From HXMU1420-13 sp024742815 (GTDB taxonomy: Bacteria; Bacteroidota; Rhodothermia; Balneolales; Balneolaceae): 64,000 nt of DNA. Location of the stretch: positions 169,956 to 233,955 of the forward strand of contig JANSXX010000006.1 in assembly GCA_024742815.1 (NCBI GenBank), read 5' to 3'. Position 1 is the first letter of the stretch. Every line of letters starts with the position of its first letter. Made by a program: the position numbers and the translations under genes. Positions 19,006 through 26,691 of the stretch are shown piece after piece. The notes beneath the pieces are model-generated. The model was not told the DNA's origin and did not search any database. It was given only the letters and a program-made list of their open reading frames with translations.

Positions 19006-19083
19006 ACAGTTTTAAATTTCTACTGTTTTCTGTCATAAAAACATTCTTATATTCATCAGAAAAGCGCTTCCAAAACAATTTTT

Positions 19084-20115
19084 ATGCAGACAGTATCAGA
19101 AGCTAGATTGGTTACTTTAGAAGAGTACATTATTCAATCTCAAAATCGCTTTCCAGGTGCAACAGGGGAACTATCTCAATTACTACGTGATATCGGCCTT
19201 GCCGCAAAAATTATATCACGTGAAGTTAATAAAGCCGGTATCACCAATATTTTAGGGGTGGATGGTTCCAAAAATGTACATGGCGAGGAGGTAAAAAAAC
19301 TAGATGTCTTTTCTGATCATCAGCTTATCTCAGCACTTGAACGTTCGCAGATTACCTGCATGGTTATCTCTGAAGAAAATGATGGCATTGTACGTCTAAG
19401 CAGTAAAGGTGGAAAGTATATCGTATATCTCGATCCACTTGACGGATCTTCCAACATAGATGTGAATGTTTCGGTGGGCTCTATTTTTTCGATATACATG
19501 CGAGAAGCTAGATTTGATCCAACAGTTAAAGAATCAGATGCACTGCAACCTGGAATTCGTCAAGTTGCTGCCGGGTATGTACTCTATGGCTCAAGTACCA
19601 CCTTAGCCTACACAACCGGACTTGGAGTCTCATTATTTACACTAGACCCAAGTATTGGCGAATTTATATTGTGTAACAGGAATATTAAAATCCCACAAAA
19701 GGGGACGATTTACAGCATTAATGAAGGTAGTTACAATAGTTGGGATCTTGGATTAAAGAAGTACATTAAATATTGTCAGGAAACCGATCCTGAAACCGGA
19801 AGACCTTATTCAGCGCGTTACATTGGTTCGATGGTGGCGGATGTGCACAGAACCCTGATAAAAGGTGGAATTTTTATTTATCCGCATAGTAACCGGTATC
19901 CGGAGGGTAAACTTCGGCTGATGTACGAATGCAATCCATTAAGTATGATTATTGAACAGGCTGGAGGAATGGCATCAAATGGTGAACGGCGGATCATGGA
20001 AATTGAACCGGTAGCCATTCATCAGCGAACACCAATTTATATGGGTTCTCCTATAAATGTTAGAAAAGTGCTCGACTTTTTAGTGGAATACGCTGAAGAA
20101 AAAACGATGGCTTAG
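19084..20115 (+). CDS. fbp: Fructose-1,6-bisphosphatase class I
   Basis: A 343-residue phosphatase of gluconeogenesis that converts fructose-1,6-bisphosphate to fructose-6-phosphate. Metal-site motifs are VISEENDG near residue 96 and YLDPLDGSSNIDVN near residue 118; substrate-site segments YSARYIGSMVADVHRTL and GKLRLMYECNPLSMI are near residues 240-285. It is monocistronic, ending only 3 bases from the convergent MFS transporter gene; no clear terminator fits between them. Confidence 0.95.
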   Translation: MQTVSEARLVTLEEYIIQSQNRFPGATGELSQLLRDIGLAAKIISREVNKAGITNILGVDGSKNVHGEEVKKLDVFSDHQLISALERSQITCMVISEENDGIVRLSSKGGKYIVYLDPLDGSSNIDVNVSVGSIFSIYMREARFDPTVKESDALQPGIRQVAAGYVLYGSSTTLAYTTGLGVSLFTLDPSIGEFILCNRNIKIPQKGTIYSINEGSYNSWDLGLKKYIKYCQETDPETGRPYSARYIGSMVADVHRTLIKGGIFIYPHSNRYPEGKLRLMYECNPLSMIIEQAGGMASNGERRIMEIEPVAIHQRTPIYMGSPINVRKVLDFLVEYAEEKTMA

Positions 20116-20118
20116 TAT

Positions 20119-21414
20119 CTAAACTTCTTTTAAGGTAAAACTGAAGTATATACTTCCGGCTAGCATTAAGCACAAGAAAAGCAGTAGTACTTGCAAACTT
20201 AGAAGTTCTGCGATTATTCCAATTCCCGCGACAATAATTGTGAATATTCCGATACAAGTGTTGGCCAGCGAAATATAAAGTGGTCGTTCTTCTTCGGGGG
20301 CGAAATCTGTTAGCCAGGTTTTTCGACTTAATCTCGCCCCTGAATGAATCATCATATTTGTCAAAATAAGCGGAGCGAACAGGTAGATCGTTTTTAAAGA
20401 ATTCGATAAGAGATCAAAGCCAAGCACACTCAAGATATTCAGAATACCTAATCCTGCTACTACCATCATCATTTTGCGGCTGGAATTATCGGCAAACTTT
20501 CCCCAAAAAGGACTACTAATAAAACCAGCAATTCCACTTGCAATAACCAGTAATCCAAGTCCGCTAAGGTTTGCACCCGTAACATTTTTACCATAAACGA
20601 TTAGAAAAGGCTGAGCTAATGGAATCGCCATCAATAAAGCTCTTGAAATGATAAAATTTCTCAGGTTTTGATTCCCTTTAAGTAGCTCCCATCCTCTTTT
20701 GATTTCATTAATCGGCGATCGTCCACCTTGATTAGCTCCCTTTGCCTCGTTGATGATCAAAAAGAAATAGCCGGCCCCAAACCAAAGTACAGCCGAGCAG
20801 GAAATCAATATAATTATTGAAGTTTCGGAACTCTCGGTATTTAAATAAAAATACATACCTAATCCGGCAATGAGAGTAAGAATTCCTCCACCGGTTGCGC
20901 GTGCTGCAAGAAGTTGTCCGCGTTTACCTTTTGGGATGGTTTTAGCCATTACATCTTTAAAGCTAACCGAGCCCACTCCGCTAGCTATACTAAACAAAAA
21001 TAACGACAAAGTGATCAGTAAAGCAGCAATGTTACCATCGAAAAAAAGGAAGGCAAGCATCATGCAAAAAACCATTGCTGATTGGAAGAAAGCTGCGAAT
21101 GCCCAAAAGTACTTTCTCTTTTGGAAGCCACGAATTTTTGCAGAAACGATGAGTTGTGGGAGTAGGGAACCTGCGTTTTTCAATGGAACTAACAAGCCTG
21201 TAAACACCGATGAGGCTCCTAAAATTGAAAGAATCCACGGCAACGTTACACCCGGACTTACCAGTTGTTCAGCTAATTTTGAACAAAATCCACTAAAGGT
21301 ATTTTTTAAGTAATTACCGGGTACGTTGGTGCACTGATCCTCACTGATAGATTCACAAACCCGTTCTTCTCCATCATCTGTAATCCAATCATAAATCTGT
21401 TCTTTCGTCTTCAC
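20119..21414 (-). CDS. Major facilitator superfamily transporter
   Basis: A 431-residue integral membrane protein with about twelve hydrophobic segments. A roughly 50-residue hydrophilic N-terminus (containing ISEDQCTNVPGNYLKN) precedes the first helix. SFKDVMAKTIPKGKRGQL between helices and WGKFADNSSRKMMM in the central loop are MFS-type signatures. Substrate unknown. It lies just upstream of (and convergent with) fbp, and 39 bases separate its start from the end of the DUF192 gene, so it may be the last gene of that minus-strand group. Confidence 0.8.
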   Translation of the reverse strand: MKTKEQIYDWITDDGEERVCESISEDQCTNVPGNYLKNTFSGFCSKLAEQLVSPGVTLPWILSILGASSVFTGLLVPLKNAGSLLPQLIVSAKIRGFQKRKYFWAFAAFFQSAMVFCMMLAFLFFDGNIAALLITLSLFLFSIASGVGSVSFKDVMAKTIPKGKRGQLLAARATGGGILTLIAGLGMYFYLNTESSETSIIILISCSAVLWFGAGYFFLIINEAKGANQGGRSPINEIKRGWELLKGNQNLRNFIISRALLMAIPLAQPFLIVYGKNVTGANLSGLGLLVIASGIAGFISSPFWGKFADNSSRKMMMVVAGLGILNILSVLGFDLLSNSLKTIYLFAPLILTNMMIHSGARLSRKTWLTDFAPEEERPLYISLANTCIGIFTIIVAGIGIIAELLSLQVLLLFLCLMLAGSIYFSFTLKEV

Positions 21415-21453
21415 GCCGATACAACGGATCTTGAATTGGAATCATTCGCCGGG

Positions 21454-21933
21454 TTAAAATCGAATTTTCATTCCCTCTGTAATGCCTTTGGATACAGCGT
21501 ATCCCGCGTTCGTTTCCACCACATAAATGGCCGGAGCATCAGAAGGTAAGGTTGCTTCAGAAAATGGTGTGGTATAAGAATAGATTCTCACGATGGTAGA
21601 ATCACTATTCACATACATGATATCGAGGGAAAGCGGAGTGTTTGCCATCCAGAAACTGAGCGGTCGCTCTTCTTCGAAAATAAATAACATACCTTCATCA
21701 TCGCCCATAGAGCGAACATCCATCAAGCCTTGATTTCGTTCTAAGGGTTCATCAGCAATTGCGATATCAATAGTCGAAAGAGTGTTGCCTTCTGTATCGA
21801 TAAAGGAAAGCTGAGCTTCAGGGGTTATAACTCTTCCTTTTGGACTATCATTTTGGGCAGGTTGTTTCTCGGTATTTGAGCATGCTAATGCACACCCAAA
21901 TACTACGAGAACGATCCACTTATTTAATTTCAA
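21454..21933 (-). CDS. DUF192 family lipoprotein
   Basis: A 159-residue protein with a lipoprotein signal (lipobox LACS near residue 18) and a DUF192 domain: ERNQGLMDVRSMGDDEGMLF, then SFWMANTPLSLDIMYVNSDS and a C-terminal YVVETNAGYAVSKG. The family is widespread with unknown function. It overlaps the upstream BNR/VPS10 gene by 14 bases, so the two are translated from one message. Confidence 0.88.
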   Translation of the reverse strand: MKLNKWIVLVVFGCALACSNTEKQPAQNDSPKGRVITPEAQLSFIDTEGNTLSTIDIAIADEPLERNQGLMDVRSMGDDEGMLFIFEEERPLSFWMANTPLSLDIMYVNSDSTIVRIYSYTTPFSEATLPSDAPAIYVVETNAGYAVSKGITEGMKIRF

Positions 21934-24712
21934 AACTTACCTCGTGGTTTGAACGTCGGGTTTTAAAGTTTACGGTGTACGTACCTTTGTCGAGAAATTC
22001 GTAATCACCATCGTTTTCACTTATGATGAGATTCCAGTCATAAACATTGATTCCGTGATCTCCTTCCGTATCCAACACTACAACTACATCGCCATCGCTG
22101 TCTTTAATTTCAATGGTTACGCTTTGATTGTCAGCGTCATCACCTAAGAAATAAATCAACGATTGCTCTGGGAGAAATGGATCACGATAAGCTGCAGATT
22201 GACTGCCCCAGCGATTTGAATGGCGAATACCTTCTGGTTTAATACCGGTAATACGCTCGTTTTGTCGATCAGCGATTTGATGCAACGGTTCGATGTTCAT
22301 CACATAAATAGAACGACCGTGCGTTGCTATCACTAAATCTAAATCACGTGGATGCACCACCATATCATACGAAGCCACATTCGGGATAGAGGACAAATAA
22401 TGCCAGTTTTCGCCATCGTTTAAGCTAACGTACGAACCATGATCTAATCCTGCATACAAGATTGATGGATTGACAGGGTCTTGTACAATAATATTTACCA
22501 CATCTTCAGGAAGATCTCCCTTTAAAGAACTCCATGTTTGTCCGTAATCTTCGGTTTTGTAAATGTAGGTTTTAAACTCATCATTTCGATACCCGTTCAT
22601 GGAAACATAAGCGGTAGCTTCATCAAATTTAGAAGCGTGAACTTCACTAATCCATCGACCTTGTGGTAGAAAATCGGATACTTTTGTCCAGCTGGCGCCA
22701 CCGTCTCGAGTTAGTTGGATATTTCCGTCGTCGGTACCAATCCATATAACACTAAAGTTTAAAGGCGATTCAGCAATTGAAGTTAGCGTAGAGTAGGGGA
22801 CATCGCCATTGGGTAAATCATTCGTTAAATCCGGACTGATGGGTGTCCAGGTTTTACCCTCATCCATACTACGATTTAAACGTTGAGAGCCAAAATAGAT
22901 GATATCAGGATTATGATGACTGATAGTAACCGGTGTATTCCAATTATATCGATAACGTGGCTCTCCTACATCGTGGCGGGGAGTGATTCGATTAAACGAA
23001 CCTTCCTCGAGATTACTTCTGAAATAATTGCCGTACTGAAAGCCAACATATACAATGTCAGCATTACCCGGCTTTGCAGCTACGTGCATTCCATCGCCAC
23101 CAAACAATCGGGTCCATGGTTGTTCTCTATTGCCGGTGCTGGTTGATGGACCTTTAAAAGTTCCATTATCCTGCAAACCACCGTAAATATTATAAGGTTC
23201 TTCCATATCTACATTTACAGTGTAGAATTGCCCAACTGCTGCGGTGTTATGATGGATAAAGTTTTCCCCACCATCATGACTTTCATACAAACCACCGTCG
23301 TTTCCATTTAGCAAATGCTGAGAATCATTCGGGTTTATCCAAAATGCCTGATGATCGGCATGTACATTCTGATTGTTTGCAATCAGCGTATAGGTTTTAC
23401 CACCGTCGGTTGATTTGATCAATCGAACACCAAGTACATAAATTGTTTCAGGGTCGTTGGGATCAACTCTAACTTCACCGAAATAATATCCATAGGTAAA
23501 GTAGATGCCATCAAGAGGGTAGCTGTTTACTTTAGTCCAAGAATTCCCACCGTCGTTCGAACGATAGACCTCAGCACCTTTAATTTCTGTGTCGAAAAGC
23601 GCCGAGTTCGCATCTCCCAAGTATTCAGCCAATGCTTTCGGCTCATACTCGCCGGCTTCTACATCCGCTTTTACTTTGGCTGCGTCATATTCACTCGGGA
23701 AGCCGCTACGGCGTAAATATTGGTTTAGTTTCTGATCATCAAGTTGCATGAAATCCCTCATTGAGATTTCCAAAAAAGTACTTTGTGAATAAACATCAGG
23801 ATTAGTTTCGCGCTCCGTTTTTGTCTCTTCCTGATTATCAATCAACACATACATTATATCCGGGTTACTCTTGCTGATATCGATGCCAATTCTTCCAACG
23901 TGCGCACCATCCGGTAAACCATTGGTCACTTTCGTCCAGTTTTCACCGCCATCCGTTGATCGATAAAGCCCACTAGATTCACCACCTTCTTTAAAATTCC
24001 AGGCTTTTCTATCTCTTTCCCAAGTGGCCGCCCATAATTCGTCAGGATTTTCAGGATGCATAATCAAATCTATAACTCCGGTAGAGTCGTTAAGGAAGAG
24101 CGATTTTGTCCAGGTTTCGCCACCATCGGTAGTTTTGTAAACGCCACGCTCGCTATTGTTGCTGTACAGTGCGCCCATACTGCCTACCCAAGCTGTATTT
24201 ACATCGGTAGGATGTGTAATAATTCGCCCAATATGCTGTGTGTTTCGCAATCCGGTGTAAGTCCAGTTTTCACCTCCGTCCATACTTTTGTAAACGCCTG
24301 TTCCGGCATAAGTAGAACGAGAACTGTTGTTTTCTCCGGTGCCGGCCCAGATTACTTCAGGATTAGCGCCCGAAATAGCAATATCACCAATACCTAGAGC
24401 ACCACCAGCATGATCAAATACAGGAAACATGGTATTACCACTATTCGTGGTTTTAAAAATTCCCCCACTGCCAAAAGCAGTGTAAAACACTCTGGGATTA
24501 TCAGGGTGAACCGCAATATCTGAAACCCGACCGCTCATAACTACCGGGCCAACATTACGAACCGGGTAGTTTTTCAGAACAGATTGCTGGTAATGTTGTT
24601 GGCGAAGTTCAATAGATTCTTCAATTTCAGCAACGGTAGACGGTTGTATTTGAGCCCAAAGCGGAAAACTCATAAGAAGTGAAATGCATGCAATGCGAAG
24701 TAGATAGCGCAT
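21920..24712 (-). CDS. Secreted BNR/VPS10-type beta-propeller protein
   Basis: A 930-residue protein with a signal peptide (residues 1-20, ending LWAQ). It carries many BNR/Asp-box repeats of the S.DGG..W type (for example KTTDGGETWTKS, RSTDGGENWTKV, RSNDGGNSWTKV), which form the ten-bladed propeller of VPS10/sortilin-like and 'glycosyl hydrolase-like' proteins. A final beta domain (about 845-930) resembles an Ig-like module. There is no type IX sorting domain, unlike the protease and amylase in this window. Enzyme activity is unproven; carbohydrate or protein binding is possible. Confidence 0.85.
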   Translation of the reverse strand: MRYLLRIACISLLMSFPLWAQIQPSTVAEIEESIELRQQHYQQSVLKNYPVRNVGPVVMSGRVSDIAVHPDNPRVFYTAFGSGGIFKTTNSGNTMFPVFDHAGGALGIGDIAISGANPEVIWAGTGENNSSRSTYAGTGVYKSMDGGENWTYTGLRNTQHIGRIITHPTDVNTAWVGSMGALYSNNSERGVYKTTDGGETWTKSLFLNDSTGVIDLIMHPENPDELWAATWERDRKAWNFKEGGESSGLYRSTDGGENWTKVTNGLPDGAHVGRIGIDISKSNPDIMYVLIDNQEETKTERETNPDVYSQSTFLEISMRDFMQLDDQKLNQYLRRSGFPSEYDAAKVKADVEAGEYEPKALAEYLGDANSALFDTEIKGAEVYRSNDGGNSWTKVNSYPLDGIYFTYGYYFGEVRVDPNDPETIYVLGVRLIKSTDGGKTYTLIANNQNVHADHQAFWINPNDSQHLLNGNDGGLYESHDGGENFIHHNTAAVGQFYTVNVDMEEPYNIYGGLQDNGTFKGPSTSTGNREQPWTRLFGGDGMHVAAKPGNADIVYVGFQYGNYFRSNLEEGSFNRITPRHDVGEPRYRYNWNTPVTISHHNPDIIYFGSQRLNRSMDEGKTWTPISPDLTNDLPNGDVPYSTLTSIAESPLNFSVIWIGTDDGNIQLTRDGGASWTKVSDFLPQGRWISEVHASKFDEATAYVSMNGYRNDEFKTYIYKTEDYGQTWSSLKGDLPEDVVNIIVQDPVNPSILYAGLDHGSYVSLNDGENWHYLSSIPNVASYDMVVHPRDLDLVIATHGRSIYVMNIEPLHQIADRQNERITGIKPEGIRHSNRWGSQSAAYRDPFLPEQSLIYFLGDDADNQSVTIEIKDSDGDVVVVLDTEGDHGINVYDWNLIISENDGDYEFLDKGTYTVNFKTRRSNHEVSFEIK

Positions 24713-24816
24713 AAAAAGGGATTAATTAATTTTGAAGGAAGATGATATAAAATGCAGGTATTAATTTTCTTAAAAAATCGTTGCATGTAGATTTATAATA
24801 ATTGCTACTAAAATCA

Positions 24817-24847
24817 TTGAAATTCTACCCAAATAAGCCTACCTTTG
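24817..24847 (+). promoter_or_regulatory. Bacteroidota-type promoter of the rimP operon
   Basis: TTG at 24817-24819 and a perfect TAnnTTTG -7 box (TACCTTTG, 24840-24847) are separated by 20 bases, as in FCB-group primary-sigma promoters. Transcription would start near 24853, directly at the hairpin that follows. Confidence 0.65.
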
Positions 24848-24854
24848 AAGCCCG

Positions 24855-24884
24855 GTGAGCGTCGCAAGGCACTCACTTTTTTTT
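24855..24884 (+). terminator. Attenuator-like hairpin in the rimP leader
   Basis: GTGAGCGTC, a GCAA tetraloop and GGCACTCAC form a 9-position stem (one C/A mismatch, one G-T wobble) followed by eight T residues. It lies between the promoter and the rimP ATG, so read-through is required for the whole operon. Terminator-like hairpins are known in rimP leaders of other bacteria. Confidence 0.7.
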
Positions 24885-24901
24885 GTTTCTGGATTTTGGA
24901 T

Positions 24902-25369
24902 ATGACCCCTGACATTACTACTCAAATAAAGGAACTCGCGGCTCCCCTGGCAGAGGAACGTGGGTTATTCTTGGTTGACATCGAGCTGAAAAGCGGCGGT
25001 GGCACCGAACTATGGGTGTATTTAGATGCAGAAGATCGCGGGGTTAACCTGGATGAATGCGCTGAGATTAGTCGTGAACTTGGCTTTTTAGTTGATGCTC
25101 ACGAGTTATTAGAATCTAAATATCGATTAAATGTATCCTCACCTGGACTTAGCCGCCCGCTTTCAGATCTAAAACAATACCCGAAAAATGTAGGTCGAGT
25201 TTTAAAACTTCGATACAAATCCGGAGACGAAGTAAAAAAGATTGTCGCACAGCTTGATGCCGTCGACGCTAATAAACTAACTGTTACTATTACTGAAGGA
25301 AAGAAAGAAGTCACCGAAAAGATCGCATTCGAATCGGTGATTGAGGCCAAAGTAATTCCTCAAATTTAA
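24902..25369 (+). CDS. rimP: Ribosome maturation factor RimP
   Basis: RimP assists assembly of the 30S subunit. From the ATG at 24902 the protein is 155 residues and begins MTPDITTQIKELAAPLAEERG; motifs include LVDIELKSGG, GVNLDECAEISREL and YRLNVSSPGLSRPL, all typical. The frame is open further upstream to a TTG at 24845, but that stretch encodes the attenuator hairpin and T-run, so the internal ATG is preferred. It is the first gene of rimP-nusA-infB-rbfA-truB-ribF; nusA starts 11 bases after its stop. Confidence 0.93.
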   Translation: MTPDITTQIKELAAPLAEERGLFLVDIELKSGGGTELWVYLDAEDRGVNLDECAEISRELGFLVDAHELLESKYRLNVSSPGLSRPLSDLKQYPKNVGRVLKLRYKSGDEVKKIVAQLDAVDANKLTVTITEGKKEVTEKIAFESVIEAKVIPQI

Positions 25370-25380
25370 GTTTAAAATAC

Positions 25381-26631
25381 ATGCAGAACGATCTATCAAA
25401 ACAAATCATCTCGTCATTTGCGGAAATTGCCAAAGACAAAGGCATCGACCGCGATTTACTGCTATCCATTCTAGAGGATGTGTTCAGGACTATGATCCGC
25501 AAAAAGTACGAGACCGATGACGCATTTGAGGTGATTTTGAATGCTGATCGTGGAGAAATACAAATTCTGCATGTACAGGAAGTGGTCCCTGCCGAAGAGC
25601 TCTCGGATGAAGTTGCTGAAATTAGTTTAGAAGATGCTAAGAAAATTGATCCCGATATTGAACTGTATGATGAATTAGCTCAGGAAGTTCAAATTTTTGA
25701 TTTTGGTCGCCGTGCTGTAATGATGGCCCGTCAGCAGTTAGCGCAACGCATTCGTGAAATTGAAAAAGATAACATCTACGAAGATTACACCGATAGAGTT
25801 GGGGAAATCATTTTAGGGGATGTATACCAAGTACGCCATAACAAAGATATTCTAGTAAACCATAATGGTGTTGAGCTATTATTGCCTAAAAACGAGCAGA
25901 TTTACAAAGATCGCTATCGTAAAGGAGATACCATTAGAGCCGTTGTTATTGGCGTGCACATGAAAAATGGTAACCCAACGGTAATCATTTCTCGCACATC
26001 GGAACTCTTTTTAGAGCGACTTTTTGAAAATGAAATCCCGGAAGTATTCGACGGCATTATTGATTTAGTGAAAATTGCCAGAGCTCCCGGTGATCGTTCT
26101 AAAGTAGCCGTTCAATCGCATGATGAGCGCGTAGACCCTGTTGGTGCTTGCGTAGGGATGAAAGGTATTCGAATTCATGCTATCGTTCGCGAGCTTCAAA
26201 ACGAAAATATTGATGTAATCAACTATACCAGTGATAAGGTTGAATTCATCAAAAGAGCACTTCAGCCTGCTGATGTGATGAAAGTTGAACTTACCGAAGA
26301 CGGTAAAAAAGCCAATGTTCTGGTGCCGGCCAATGAGGTATCTAAAGCAATTGGTAAAGGCGGGGTAAACATCCGTTTGGCATCTCGATTAACAGAATGT
26401 GAAATTGACGTATATCGTGAAGTCGAAGAAGAGGACGATATCGATATCAATGAGTTCGAAGAGGATTTCGGACCAGATACCATTAAATTATTACACGAAA
26501 TTGGTTGCGATACAGCTCGCTCTGTTCTCGACCTCGATAAAGATGAAATTGTTCGTAGAACAAACGGTGATATTTCTGCTGAAGAAGCAGCCAAAATCAT
26601 CGAAGTAATTGCTTACGAATTTGACGACTAG
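25381..26631 (+). CDS. nusA: Transcription termination/antitermination factor NusA
   Basis: A 416-residue RNA polymerase-binding factor. Order of domains: N-terminal polymerase-binding region, an S1 domain (about 135-200, VGEIILGDVYQV), two KH domains (RDPVGACVGMKG-type segment near 258 reads RVDPVGACVGMKGIRI; second KH SKAIGKGGVNIRLASRL near 322), and a short helix-hairpin-helix-like end (AAKIIEVIAYEFDD). It lacks the long acidic repeats of proteobacterial NusA, which is normal for this group. It is second in the operon, 60 bases before infB. Confidence 0.95.
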   Translation: MQNDLSKQIISSFAEIAKDKGIDRDLLLSILEDVFRTMIRKKYETDDAFEVILNADRGEIQILHVQEVVPAEELSDEVAEISLEDAKKIDPDIELYDELAQEVQIFDFGRRAVMMARQQLAQRIREIEKDNIYEDYTDRVGEIILGDVYQVRHNKDILVNHNGVELLLPKNEQIYKDRYRKGDTIRAVVIGVHMKNGNPTVIISRTSELFLERLFENEIPEVFDGIIDLVKIARAPGDRSKVAVQSHDERVDPVGACVGMKGIRIHAIVRELQNENIDVINYTSDKVEFIKRALQPADVMKVELTEDGKKANVLVPANEVSKAIGKGGVNIRLASRLTECEIDVYREVEEEDDIDINEFEEDFGPDTIKLLHEIGCDTARSVLDLDKDEIVRRTNGDISAEEAAKIIEVIAYEFDD

Positions 26632-26691
26632 TAATTACGCATTTACAAACAATTTTCTTTAGTTTTAAAAGACCTGAATTAAGCACTACAT

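Noticed and set aside
20870..21313. 147-codon frame on the plus strand opposite the MFS transporter
   Set aside because: It is the antisense shadow of membrane-helix codons and has no recognisable motif or ribosome site.
24845..24901. N-terminal extension of rimP from TTG 24845
   Set aside because: It would translate the attenuator hairpin and its T-run; the ATG at 24902 fits the family length.
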